From positions 1 to 61,392 of the forward strand of contig NZ_JAGLBB010000007.1 in NCBI RefSeq assembly GCF_018260555.1: 61,392 nucleotides of DNA, written 5' to 3'. A model generated the notes under the pieces. That model did no database searches. It saw nothing but the letters and a program-made list of their open reading frames with translations, and was not told where the DNA came from. Both the position numbers and the translations under genes were made by a program. Position 1 is the stretch's first letter. Each line of letters opens with the position of its first letter. Positions 45,357 through 55,542 of this stretch are shown here, in pieces. This stretch comes from Deinococcus sp. (GTDB taxonomy: Bacteria > Deinococcota > Deinococci > Deinococcales > Deinococcaceae).

Positions 45357-45470
45357 GTGACGGCGCCGGCGGTGGGGCTGCGCGCCGCGTGGCTCCCCAC
45401 CACGCACCCGCTTCAGGGCGAGGTTCCAGATGCGGTTCTCGGTGATCTGCGGGATGTGCTGGGGTTGTAG
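45357..45470 (+). pseudogene. Remnant resembling the C-terminus of a HAD-family hydrolase
   Basis: A 37-codon frame ending at TAG 45468-45470 reads ...G-L-R-A-A-W-L-P-T-T-H-P-L-Q-G-E-V-P-D-A-V-L-G-D-L-R-D-V-L-G-L. It has the look of the last strand and helix of HAD phosphatases (A-G-x-x-x-V-W-L...P-D-x-V-x-G-x-L). The catalytic N-terminal part is absent upstream. It is probably debris of a truncated gene, or else a short chance ORF. Confidence 0.4.
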
Positions 45471-45785
45471 GTGGGCGCCTGCGGCGGGCTGCCCCACCCC
45501 CCAGCCCCCATCCCCAGGGGGGACGGGGGAGCCAGCGTTGGCACTGGGCAGGTATTTCGCGGGCGTTCGTGGTGGGGATTGGGCGGGGACGGCCACGCCT
45601 CACACGCCATCCTCCGCGCCCGCTGCGTTCGCCCCGCGCGCTGCGCGCACGACGGGCCTCGTGGCGATGACGGTCGCCTTTCAAGGCTCCCCTTGAGGGG
45701 AGCTGTCAGCGAAGCTGACTGAGGGGTCGCCTGCGAAGCAGCTGTGTTCCGCTGCGCGGCAGCCGCCCTTCCCACTCTCCGCGCC
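45468..45785 (+). repeat. Long direct repeat, copy 2 (about 320 bp)
   Basis: Same order of blocks as 44291-44610, beginning TAGGTGGGCGCC on the stop codon of the HAD-like remnant. It includes the GGCTCCCCTTGAGGGG hairpin and AGCTGTCAGCGAAGCTGACT. It ends just before the hrpB promoter region. Confidence 0.85.
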
Positions 45786-45809
45786 CCTGCGGCGCGTACC
45801 ATCGGGGGT

Positions 45810-48304
<2,495 letters not shown>

Positions 48305-48305
<1 letters not shown>

Positions 48306-48367
48306 TACAAGTTCCGATTGATTAGGTGCAATTCCGCATCAATCCGAGTGGATGCGAGTGGGAGAGA
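48305..48367 (+). repeat. 135 bp TIR repeat, left half only
   Basis: ATACAAGTTCCGATTGATTA, hairpin to AATCCGAGTGGATGCGAGTG, then the third repeat module takes over. The first base is the last A of the hrpB TAA. Confidence 0.75.
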
Positions 48368-48370
48368 AAC

Positions 48371-48432
48371 GGGTTCCGGACGTGAAATTGGCAACCCGGT
48401 GATGTTCCGGGTTGCCAGTGAAACAGACGGCA
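48371..48432 (+). repeat. Third repeat module, best copy
   Basis: GGGTTCCGGACGTG is followed by TTGGCAACCCGG and its complement CCGGGTTGCC separated by 7 nt, a strong hairpin, then GTGAAACAGACGGCAG. It lies between convergent hrpB and the ddrA operon and could act as a bidirectional terminator. No T-run. Confidence 0.7.
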
Positions 48433-48451
48433 GTTCGTTCGGGTGAAGTGC

Positions 48452-48577
48452 CTACAGCAGGCGGGCGAGGGTGCCGCCGAGCAGCATCAGCAGCAGCAGG
48501 GCCAGGGTCACGCCCAGCAGTTGCTGGGGGGCCGGGCGGACCACTGCCTCCCGGCGGGGGCCGGTGCCGGGGGTCAC
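48452..48577 (-). CDS. Small single-pass membrane protein encoded behind ddrA
   Basis: 41 residues from GTG 48577, whose last three bases form part of the ddrA stop (GTGA overlap 48577-48574). Sequence: a polar, Arg-containing N-terminus (V-T-P-G-T-G-P-R-R-E) and a single hydrophobic helix (L-L-G-V-T-L-A-L-L-L-L-M-L-L-G-G), ending A-R-L-L. The 4 bp overlap with ddrA, the uninterrupted frame and the textbook transmembrane segment argue for a real translationally coupled gene. No family is recognised. If transcribed from the ddrA promoter it would be DNA-damage regulated. Confidence 0.65.
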   Translation of the reverse strand: MTPGTGPRREAVVRPAPQQLLGVTLALLLLMLLGGTLARLL

Positions 48578-49215
48578 GCGGCCCGTCCGGCGTGGGGGCC
48601 GGCTTGGTTGCCGGGCTGGCTCTGGGGTGGGTCGTGGGGGGTGGGGTGCAGGCTGCCCAGCGCGGCTTTCAGGTGGCGGTACACCTCGCGCTGAAGTTCG
48701 AGGTCCTCGGGGAGTTCGTAGCGCAACTGGTCCATGGCCTGCATCAGGTGCGCGCCGCCGGGCGTGCGTTCATGGTCGGGGCGCGCCCAGTCCGGCAGTT
48801 CCGGGGTGTGGGTGGGTTGGCGTTTCGTGTCGTCCCAGTCGCCCCAGGTGCGGGGCAGGTCGTACAGGTAGCGGCCGATGCCAAAATGCACGGCGCAGCG
48901 TTTCAGGGCGTCGCTGGCGGCGGCTTTCAGGCTGCTCAGGTCGCCGTCCGGGGCCTGTCCGATGTCCTCACGACTGACGCCCAGGACGGTCAGGCGGCCC
49001 TTGACGGTGGGAACGGGCGCGCCGGGCACGACTTCTACACTGAATGCCCAGTCGTCCGGGCAGATGGCGTCCAGGCGGTCCTGAACGGCGCGGGCGTCGA
49101 TGTGGGCCAGGAGCAGTGCGCGGCTGCGATCCTTGCTGATGGCGACGGCTTTCCACGCCACCATGTGAGCGGGAAACGGGGACTGGAGTCGTTTCTGGAC
49201 ATCGCTCAGTTTCAT
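48574..49215 (-). CDS. ddrA: DNA damage response protein DdrA (Rad52-like single-strand end-binding)
   Basis: 213 residues from ATG 49215. It matches the Rad52/22 double-strand-break repair fold: M-K-L-S-D-V-Q-K-R-L-Q-S-P-F-P-A-H-M-V-A-W, V-Q-D-R-L-D-A-I-C-P-D-D-W, and A-A-S-D-A-L-K-R-C-A-V-H-F-G-I-G-R-Y-L-Y-D-L-P. Known DdrA from D. radiodurans is of similar length and binds 3' single-stranded ends, protecting them from nucleases. The C-terminal 50 residues are Pro/His-rich and disordered. Promoter with -35 TTGACC and -10 TAGACT at 17 bp; RDRM-like site over the -35. Followed by a coupled 41-residue membrane protein gene. Confidence 0.95.
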   Translation of the reverse strand: MKLSDVQKRLQSPFPAHMVAWKAVAISKDRSRALLLAHIDARAVQDRLDAICPDDWAFSVEVVPGAPVPTVKGRLTVLGVSREDIGQAPDGDLSSLKAAASDALKRCAVHFGIGRYLYDLPRTWGDWDDTKRQPTHTPELPDWARPDHERTPGGAHLMQAMDQLRYELPEDLELQREVYRHLKAALGSLHPTPHDPPQSQPGNQAGPHAGRAA

Positions 49216-49221
49216 GTATTT

Positions 49222-49250
49222 AGTCTATAACAGAATCGAATTACGGTCAA
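49222..49250 (-). promoter_or_regulatory. ddrA promoter
   Basis: On the minus strand TTGACC (49250-49245), 17 bp spacer, TAGACT (49227-49222), then 6 nt to the ddrA ATG. This is the best-matched sigma70-type promoter in the window and indicates a leaderless mRNA. Confidence 0.72.
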
Positions 49251-49257
49251 GACAGAA
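49241..49257. promoter_or_regulatory. Candidate radiation/desiccation response motif (RDRM)
   Basis: TTACGGTCAAGACAGAA, a 17 bp imperfect inverted repeat overlapping the ddrA -35. By my alignment it shares about 11 of 17 positions with the published-type RDRM (TTATGTCATTGACATAA as I recall it), and Deinococcus ddrA is a known RDRM/DdrO target. The RDRM identity is therefore plausible but not certain. Confidence 0.5.
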
Positions 49258-49387
49258 TGACCGACGGTCCGTTCCCCGGTCCCGGTGAGCAGGGCAACCA
49301 GCCCACGACCTGCCGCAGACCGCCCAGCGCCCCCCGGTTCCATCCACGCCACACTCCTGACCTGCCGCGCCCTCTACCATGCGTGGT

Positions 49388-49975
49388 ATGAGTCGCGCGG
49401 CCACCGTTACCCGAACCACCAGCGAAACCGACATCACCGTCACGCTGGACCTGGACACCACCACCTACCAGCACCCGCAGACCGGGCACGGGTTCCTGGA
49501 TCACATGCTCGACGCACTGGCCCGCCACGCCCGCATCGGCCTGAGCGTCCGCGCGACCGGCGACCTGCACATCGAACCCCACCACCTGATCGAGGACACC
49601 GGCATCACGCTGGGGCAAGCGCTCTCGCAGGCACTCGGGGACCGCCGGGGTATCGAACGTTACGGCAGCGCCTTCGTCCCCATGGACGAGACCCTGGCAC
49701 ACGTCGTGCTGGACCTGTCGGGCCGCGCACACCTCGCCTTCGAACCCGAGACCCTGAACGTCTGGGGCGACGCCGGCGGCATGACCCACTACCACCTGCG
49801 CGAATTCCTGCGCGGCCTGTGCAACCACGCGGGCGTCACGATGCACGTCCGGCTGCTCGCAGGCCGCGAGGCCCACCACGTCATCGAGGCGACCGTGAAA
49901 GCCGTGGCCCGCGCCCTGCGCGACGCCGTGCAGGTCACCTCGCAGGCGATGCCCAGCACCAAGGGCAGCCTGTGA
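49388..49975 (+). CDS. hisB: Imidazoleglycerol-phosphate dehydratase
   Basis: 195 residues from ATG 49388, 7 nt behind TACCAT (49375-49380). Metal-binding repeats: H-G-F-L-D-H-M-L-D-A-L-A-R-H, H-H-L-I-E-D-T-G-I, G-M-T-H-Y-H-L-R-E-F, and E-A-H-H-V-I-E-A. It dehydrates imidazoleglycerol phosphate in histidine synthesis. The stop overlaps hisH by GTGA. No other his genes are seen nearby, so the pathway is split. Confidence 0.97.
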   Translation: MSRAATVTRTTSETDITVTLDLDTTTYQHPQTGHGFLDHMLDALARHARIGLSVRATGDLHIEPHHLIEDTGITLGQALSQALGDRRGIERYGSAFVPMDETLAHVVLDLSGRAHLAFEPETLNVWGDAGGMTHYHLREFLRGLCNHAGVTMHVRLLAGREAHHVIEATVKAVARALRDAVQVTSQAMPSTKGSL

Positions 49976-50616
49976 CGGCCCCCACGCCCGAACGCCCGGA
50001 AGTCCTGCTGCTCGATTACGGCGCCGGGAACGTCCGCAGCGCCGCCAAGGCCCTGGAACGCGCGGGCATGACCGTGCGCGTCAGCAGCGACCCCGCCGAC
50101 GTGCCCGGCGCGCGCGCCCTGGTGGTGCCCGGTCAGGGCCACTTCCGGCAGGTCATGAACGCCTTCGACAGCGGCGGCTTTCGCCAGCCCGTCCTGGACG
50201 CCGCCCGCACCGGCACGCCCATCCTGGGCATCTGCGTGGGCATGCAGATGCTCCTCGAACGCAGCGAGGAAGCGCCGGGCGTCCAGGGTCTGGGCCTGAT
50301 TCCCGGCACCGTGCTGCGCTTCCCCAGCGACCCGCAGCGCAAGGTGCCGCAGATGGGCTGGAACAGCCTGGATAAGGTCGGGGACAGCCCCCTGCTGGCT
50401 GACCTCGCCTGCCCCGCGTACGCGTACTTCGTGCACTCGTACTACGTGCCCCTGACCGTCGAGGTCGATGCCGGGGCACTCACCGAGTACGGCGTGCCCT
50501 TCTGGGCCGCGCTGAGCCACGGCAACCTGCACGCCACGCAGTTCCACCCGGAGAAAAGCGGCGAGGTCGGACTGGCCATCCTCGAACGCTTCCGCCGCAA
50601 CGTGCTGAGAGGCTGA
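49972..50616 (+). CDS. hisH: Imidazole glycerol phosphate synthase, glutaminase subunit
   Basis: 214 residues from GTG 49972, overlapping hisB. Class I amidotransferase: L-L-D-Y-G-A-G-N-V-R-S, P-G-Q-G-H-F-R, nucleophile Cys in L-G-I-C-V-G-M-Q-M-L, and His/Glu in T-Q-F-H-P-E-K-S-G. Delivers ammonia to HisF. Coupled to hisB. Confidence 0.97.
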   Translation: MTAPTPERPEVLLLDYGAGNVRSAAKALERAGMTVRVSSDPADVPGARALVVPGQGHFRQVMNAFDSGGFRQPVLDAARTGTPILGICVGMQMLLERSEEAPGVQGLGLIPGTVLRFPSDPQRKVPQMGWNSLDKVGDSPLLADLACPAYAYFVHSYYVPLTVEVDAGALTEYGVPFWAALSHGNLHATQFHPEKSGEVGLAILERFRRNVLRG

Positions 50617-50646
50617 ACGTACCGGCAGGATGATGGCGGGATGTGA

Positions 50647-50717
50647 ATGGCGGAACGTTGATGGAGAGGGGTGGGCGATGTTCCGCCATCCGCAACGGGC
50701 AATAGAACGGGCAATAG
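50647..50717 (+). other. Hairpin and 12 bp tandem repeat upstream of ilvE
   Basis: ATGGCGGAAC (50647-50656) is inverted as GTTCCGCCAT (50680-50689), a perfect 10 bp stem with a 23 nt loop. It is followed by AACGGGCAATAG twice in tandem (50694-50717). The ilvE -10 candidate (50739-50744) lies just beyond. It may be a regulator site or the terminator of hisH; no T-run. Confidence 0.4.
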
Positions 50718-50751
50718 ACCGGTGAGGCACGACTGGGCCACAATGGACGGC

Positions 50752-51792
50752 ATGACCACCCGGACCTCCCGCCCGCCCGTGGACCTCGACTGGAACACGC
50801 TGGGCTTCAGTTACATCCGCACCGACGAACGCTACCTCTCGCACTGGCGTGACGGCGCGTGGGATCAGGGCAGCCTGACCCTGGATAACGTCCTGCACAT
50901 CAGTGAGGGCAGCACCGCCCTGCACTACGGGCAGCAGTGCTTCGAGGGCCTCAAAGCGTACCGCGCCGCCGACGGCAGCATCAACCTGTTCCGCCCCGAT
51001 CAGAACGCCGCGCGCATGCAGGCCAGTTGCCGCCGCGTCCTGATGCCCGAAGTCAGCACCGAACAGTTCATCGACGCCTGCCGTCAGGTTGTGCAGGCCA
51101 ACGAACACTGGATTCCTCCCTACGGCACGGGCGGCGCGCTGTACCTGCGCCCCTACGTGATCGGCGTGGGCGACAACATCGGCGTGCGCGCCGCCCCGGA
51201 ATACATCTTCGGAGTGTTCGCCATTCCCGTCGGCGCGTACTTCAAAGGCGGCCTGACCCCCCACAACTTCATCACGTCCGGCATGGACCGCGCCGCGCCG
51301 CACGGCACGGGGGCCGCCAAGGTCGGCGGGAACTACGCCGCCAGCCTCCTGCCCGGCGCGCAGGCCCAGGACCGCCACTTCGCGGACGCCATCTACCTCG
51401 ACCCCGCCACCCACACCAGGATCGAGGAAGTCGGCGCCGCGAACTTCTTCGCCATCACCCGTGACAGCCAGACGTTTATCACGCCCAAATCCCCCAGCAT
51501 CCTGCCCAGCATCACCAAGTACAGCCTCCTGCACCTGGCCGAACACCGCCTGGCCCTGAACGTCGTCGAGGGCGACGTGTTCATCGACCGCCTGGACGGG
51601 TACGCCGAGGCCGGCGCGTGCGGCACCGCCGCCGTCATCACGCCCATCGGCGGCATCCAGCACGGCGACACCTTCCACGTGTTCCACAGCGAAACCGAGG
51701 TCGGCCCCGTCACCCGCCGCCTGTACGACGAACTCGTCGGCATCCAGTACGGCGATCGCCCCGCGCCCGAGGGCTGGATCGTCAAGGTGTAA
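50752..51792 (+). CDS. ilvE: Branched-chain amino acid aminotransferase
   Basis: 346 residues from ATG 50752, 7 nt behind CACAAT (an in-frame ATG at 50743 overlaps that hexamer). Class IV fold: H-Y-G-Q-Q-C-F-E-G-L-K-A-Y-R, the PLP-binding Lys in G-A-A-K-V-G-G-N-Y-A-A, E-V-G-A-A-N-F-F, and G-A-C-G-T-A-A-V-I-T. It transaminates the keto acids of valine, leucine and isoleucine. Monocistronic. Confidence 0.96.
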   Translation: MTTRTSRPPVDLDWNTLGFSYIRTDERYLSHWRDGAWDQGSLTLDNVLHISEGSTALHYGQQCFEGLKAYRAADGSINLFRPDQNAARMQASCRRVLMPEVSTEQFIDACRQVVQANEHWIPPYGTGGALYLRPYVIGVGDNIGVRAAPEYIFGVFAIPVGAYFKGGLTPHNFITSGMDRAAPHGTGAAKVGGNYAASLLPGAQAQDRHFADAIYLDPATHTRIEEVGAANFFAITRDSQTFITPKSPSILPSITKYSLLHLAEHRLALNVVEGDVFIDRLDGYAEAGACGTAAVITPIGGIQHGDTFHVFHSETEVGPVTRRLYDELVGIQYGDRPAPEGWIVKV

Positions 51793-51804
51793 CGGCAGGG
51801 GGGG

Positions 51805-51848
51805 CGGGGAGCGGGCGTGGAGTTGGCAGCCCGGTGGTCTTGCGAGTC
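51805..51848 (+). repeat. Third repeat module, partial copy
   Basis: GCGGGGAGCGGGCGTGGAGT, then TTGGCAGCCCGGTGG matches the first half of the hairpin module at 48371. The right arm is lost. The remaining gap to glgB contains a GGCATGT / ACATGCC inverted pair (51894-51924) and no gene. Confidence 0.55.
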
Positions 51849-52004
51849 ATGAACGACACATTTGGACTCCGTGTGGGACGGGGCAGCATACGTGGCATGT
51901 TCCGCCTCAAGCGCCGCACATGCCGCCCCGGCACGCTCTGACCGTTTCTTCATGTTCGCCCCCTGCGGGCGGGGAGGGTGGGGGGCGCGGCTACACTCGG
52001 GGGC

Positions 52005-54017
52005 ATGAGTGAAGCGCTTCCGCTGGATCATGGTTACCTTCAGAAGCTCGTCACGGCGGATCTGGTGCGCCCTGATCACCTGCTGGGCGCGCACCCGGTC
52101 ACAGAGAACGGAGTGCCGGGCGTGCGCTTTGCCGTGTGGGCTCCGAACGCGCATCACGTGAGCGTGGTGGGGGATTTTAACGACTTCAACGGCTTTGATC
52201 ACCCCATGCAACGCCTGGAGTTCGGGTTCTGGGGCGCCTTCGTGCCGACGGCCCGCAACGGGCAGCGGTACAAGTACCGCGTGACCGGCCCGGACGGGCG
52301 CACCGAGGACAAGATGGACCCGTACGGGTCGTTCTTCGAGGTTCGCCCGGCGACGGGCAGCGTCGTGTGGGAGCAGCCCTTCGACTGGACGGACGGCACG
52401 TGGATGAAGGAGCGCAGCGCGGGACTGGAACAGGCGGTCAGCATGTACGAGGTGCACCTGCCGTCCTGGGCGCGCCGGGAGGACGGCTGGTTCCTGAATT
52501 ACCGCGAGGTCGCGCACCGGCTGGGCGAGTACGTGACGTTCATGGGGTACACGCACGTGGAGCTGATGGGTGTCATGGAGCACCCCTTCGACGGGTCGTG
52601 GGGCTATCAGGTGACCGGGTACTACGCGCCGACCAGCCGCATGGGCACCCCGGAGGATTTCAAGTACCTCGTAAATCACCTGCACGCGCTGGGCATCGGC
52701 GTGATCCTGGACTGGGTGCCAGGGCACTTCCCGACGGACCCGGCGGGCCTGGGCCGCTTTGACGGCACGCCACTGTTCGAGTACGCCGACCCGCGTAAGG
52801 GCTTCCACTACGACTGGAACACGTACATCTTCGATTACGGCCGGAACGAGGTCGTGATGTTCCTGATCGGGTCGGCCCTCAAGTGGTTGCAGGATTTCCA
52901 TGTGGACGGCCTGCGCGTGGACGCCGTGGCGAGCATGCTGTACCTGGATTTCTCGCGCACCGAGTGGGTTCCGAACGTGCACGGTGGCCGCGAGAACCTG
53001 GAAGCCATCGCGTTCCTGAAACGCCTGAACGAGGTCGTGCATCACATGGTGCCGGGCTGCATGATTGTGGCCGAGGAGAGCACGTCGTTCCCCGGCGTGA
53101 CCACGCCCAGCCCCAACGGTCTGGGCTTCGATTACAAGTGGGCGATGGGCTGGATGAACGACACCCTGCGCTACTTCGGGGAGGACCCGCTGTGGCGCCG
53201 CCACCAGCACCACGCGCTGACGTTCTTCAATGCGTACCGCACCGCCGAGAACTACATCCTGGCCATCAGTCACGACGAGGTCGTGCACCTGAAAAAAAGC
53301 ATGGTCATGAAAATGCCCGGCGACTGGTACGCGCAGCGCGCCGGGTACCGGGCGTTCCTGGCGCTCATGTGGGCCACGCCTGGCAAGAAACTGCTGTTCA
53401 TGGGACAGGAGTTCGCGCAGCCCACCGAATGGAACCACGACGTGAGCCTGCCCTGGCACCTCGCGGATCACCCGGATCACCGGGGCGTGATGCACCTGGT
53501 GCGGGACCTGAACGGCCTGTACCGGGATCGCCCGGACTGGCACGTGGCCGACACGCGCGACGAGGGATTGCAGTGGATCAGCGCGGACGACACGGAGAAC
53601 AGCGTGTACGCCTTCGTGCGCCGCGATCCGGTGGGCGGCGCGTGGAGTCTGATCGTGGCGAACCTGACGCCCGTGTACCGCGACCTGTACCCGGTGGGCG
53701 TGCCTGTGGGCGGCGAGTACCGCGTGCTGATGTCCACCGATGACGGCGGATACGGCGGCTTCGGCACGCAGCAACCCGACCTGAGCGCCCATCAGGAAGG
53801 CTGGAACGGACAACCGCAGCACCTGCGCCTGAACCTGCCTCCAAACAGTGTGCTGGTCCTGGCCCCCATCGCCGGGGACACTCCGGCACAGGCAGATACG
53901 GCGCGTTTGGACGCGGTGCAGGCGAACGTGGAGCAGGCGAACGCGGCGCAGGTACAGCTTGCCGGGAAAGCCGTGAGCCAGGATGCGGCCGTGACCGGTC
54001 CGGCCAACGCCGACTGA
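52005..54017 (+). CDS. glgB: 1,4-alpha-glucan branching enzyme
   Basis: 670 residues from ATG 52005, 7 nt behind TACACT. N-terminal CBM48 (G-V-R-F-A-V-W-A-P-N-A, V-V-G-D-F-N-D-F-N-G), then a GH13 barrel. Region II is G-L-R-V-D-A-V-A with nucleophile Asp306, the acid/base Glu357 is in M-I-V-A-E-E-S-T, and the transition-state Asp is in I-S-H-D-E-V. A C-terminal beta-domain follows, then an Ala/Gln/Asp-rich tail of about 40 residues. Forms alpha-1,6 branches in glycogen. No other glg gene is adjacent. Confidence 0.97.
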   Translation: MSEALPLDHGYLQKLVTADLVRPDHLLGAHPVTENGVPGVRFAVWAPNAHHVSVVGDFNDFNGFDHPMQRLEFGFWGAFVPTARNGQRYKYRVTGPDGRTEDKMDPYGSFFEVRPATGSVVWEQPFDWTDGTWMKERSAGLEQAVSMYEVHLPSWARREDGWFLNYREVAHRLGEYVTFMGYTHVELMGVMEHPFDGSWGYQVTGYYAPTSRMGTPEDFKYLVNHLHALGIGVILDWVPGHFPTDPAGLGRFDGTPLFEYADPRKGFHYDWNTYIFDYGRNEVVMFLIGSALKWLQDFHVDGLRVDAVASMLYLDFSRTEWVPNVHGGRENLEAIAFLKRLNEVVHHMVPGCMIVAEESTSFPGVTTPSPNGLGFDYKWAMGWMNDTLRYFGEDPLWRRHQHHALTFFNAYRTAENYILAISHDEVVHLKKSMVMKMPGDWYAQRAGYRAFLALMWATPGKKLLFMGQEFAQPTEWNHDVSLPWHLADHPDHRGVMHLVRDLNGLYRDRPDWHVADTRDEGLQWISADDTENSVYAFVRRDPVGGAWSLIVANLTPVYRDLYPVGVPVGGEYRVLMSTDDGGYGGFGTQQPDLSAHQEGWNGQPQHLRLNLPPNSVLVLAPIAGDTPAQADTARLDAVQANVEQANAAQVQLAGKAVSQDAAVTGPANAD

Positions 54018-54071
54018 ACAGTTGAGTCCTGTCCCCCCAGCCGGGAAGGGCAGGTCTGCTTTAATGCGGCG

Positions 54072-54380
54072 GTGACGGATTCTCCTTCCACTCCTTCCGG
54101 CGCCGGTGGTCCGGGGCCGCAGCGGCCCGCGCCGGACTCGCTGATGGCCGCGAGTTTCCTGCTGCTGGCAGTCCTGGCAGGGCTCCTGCTGTGGCCGCTG
54201 ATCACTGGCGGTCCGGCCCCCAGTCCGTACCTGATCGCGGGGCTTCTACTGCTACGCCTGGGCCTTCAGTTCCTGCGGTCCCGCCGTGACGAGCGGCTGC
54301 GGCGGCCCGCCGGTTGGGCGCTGGATCTCCTGCTGATCGCGTTGATCTTCTATTCCGCCAGCACTCAGCCGCCCGCGTGA
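54072..54380 (+). CDS. Hypothetical membrane protein
   Basis: 102 residues from GTG 54072, 6 nt behind TTTAAT (54060-54065). Three hydrophobic segments (M-A-A-S-F-L-L-L-A-V-L-A-G-L-L-L-W-P-L, Y-L-I-A-G-L-L-L-L-R-L-G-L, W-A-L-D-L-L-L-I-A-L-I-F-Y) with Arg-rich loops. No family recognised. Lies between glgB and apbE on the same strand. Confidence 0.65.
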   Translation: MTDSPSTPSGAGGPGPQRPAPDSLMAASFLLLAVLAGLLLWPLITGGPAPSPYLIAGLLLLRLGLQFLRSRRDERLRRPAGWALDLLLIALIFYSASTQPPA

Positions 54381-54495
54381 TGCGGGGCCGGGTGAGTCGC
54401 CGGTGGCGGGGGGTGGTGGCGCCGGCCGTTCTGCGGGCCGGGGCGGGGTCTCATTTTTTAACCCGCTTCATAACAAGCTTGGTCAGAAACCGCTC

Positions 54496-55470
54496 GTGAT
54501 TCCACCCGCCCTGCTGAACGTCCTGCGTCCCCCGCACCGCCTCCACAGCACCTACGAACGACTGCTGGGCACCGAAGTGGAACTTCAGATCGTGGCTGGC
54601 ACCGCCGCTCAGGCACAGGAAGCAGAACAGGCCGCCCTGACCGAAATCGAACGCCTGACGCTGATTCTCAACCGCTTTGACCCGGTCAGCGAATTGTCCC
54701 GCTGGCAGGGCACGCCCACGCCGCACGCGCCCCTGAGCCTGGACCTGCTGAACGTCCTGCGTCTCGCCGACCACTGGAACCGCCTCAGTGGTGGCGCGCT
54801 GCACCCGGGCGCGGACGCCTTCGGTGAACTCTGGAAGCAAGCCAGCCTCAGCGGGCACCCGCCCACCCCGGCCGTGCTGGCGCGGCAGGCCAGCGCCCTG
54901 CGCACCGAACCGTGGGAACTGCACCCGGATGGCAGCGGCACCCTGCTGGCCCGCTACCCCATCGGCCTGAACGCCCTGGCCAAGGGGTACATCGTGGACT
55001 GCGCCGCCACCGTCGCCTCGCGCTGTGTGGGGGTCCGCAGCGTGCTCGTGAACGCCGGGGGTGACCTGCGCGTGATCGGGGGCCGCGGTGTGAACGTGGC
55101 GGTCGCCAATCCCTTCACCGCCCGCGACGACGTGCCCCCCCTGACGCACGTACGCCTGCGGAGCGGCGCGCTGGCTACCAGCGGCTCCTCTCACCGGGGG
55201 TACCGGGTGGGCGACGAATGGTACTCTCACGTGATCGATCCGCGCAGCGGGTACCCGGTCCGGGACGTGCCGGGCGTGACGGTCCTTGCGCCGGAATGCG
55301 TGACCGCCGATGCCCTGGCCACCATCCTGAGCGTGCTGCCGCCGCAGGCTGGACTGGCCCTGACAGCCTCCATGCCCGGCTGCGAGGCCCTGATCATCAC
55401 CGCCACGGGCGTGCAGCACGCCACGGCCGGATGGAAGGCAGCCGGACGCCGGCGTCTCCTGTTCCGCTGA
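54496..55470 (+). CDS. apbE: FAD:protein FMN transferase (ApbE)
   Basis: 324 residues from GTG 54496; an in-frame start at 54403 would add 31 Gly/Arg-rich residues and is less likely. Landmarks: the N-terminal strand G-T-E-V-E-L-Q-I-V, the helix with N-R-F-D-P-V-S-E-L-S-R-W, I-G-L-N-A-L-A-K-G-Y-I-V-D, V-N-A-G-G-D-L-R, A-T-S-G-S-S-H-R-G, S-H-V-I-D-P-R-S-G-Y-P-V, and A-D-A-L-A-T-I-L-S. ApbE covalently attaches FMN to a Thr/Ser of extracytoplasmic proteins. No clear signal peptide with this start. The next gene encodes a DUF2271 protein with an S-S-A-T motif that could be its target. Confidence 0.92.
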   Translation: MIPPALLNVLRPPHRLHSTYERLLGTEVELQIVAGTAAQAQEAEQAALTEIERLTLILNRFDPVSELSRWQGTPTPHAPLSLDLLNVLRLADHWNRLSGGALHPGADAFGELWKQASLSGHPPTPAVLARQASALRTEPWELHPDGSGTLLARYPIGLNALAKGYIVDCAATVASRCVGVRSVLVNAGGDLRVIGGRGVNVAVANPFTARDDVPPLTHVRLRSGALATSGSSHRGYRVGDEWYSHVIDPRSGYPVRDVPGVTVLAPECVTADALATILSVLPPQAGLALTASMPGCEALIITATGVQHATAGWKAAGRRRLLFR

Positions 55471-55542
55471 GCGGCGCGCGGCCAGGGCGTTAACGGATTC
55501 TTAGCACAGCTGCGTCATGATGCGCTCGCAAGGAGGTCCACC

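Noticed and set aside
51393..53822. Long antisense frame (809 codons) opposite ilvE and glgB
   Set aside because: It spans two well-identified genes and their intergenic region; His/Arg/Val-rich shadow sequence.
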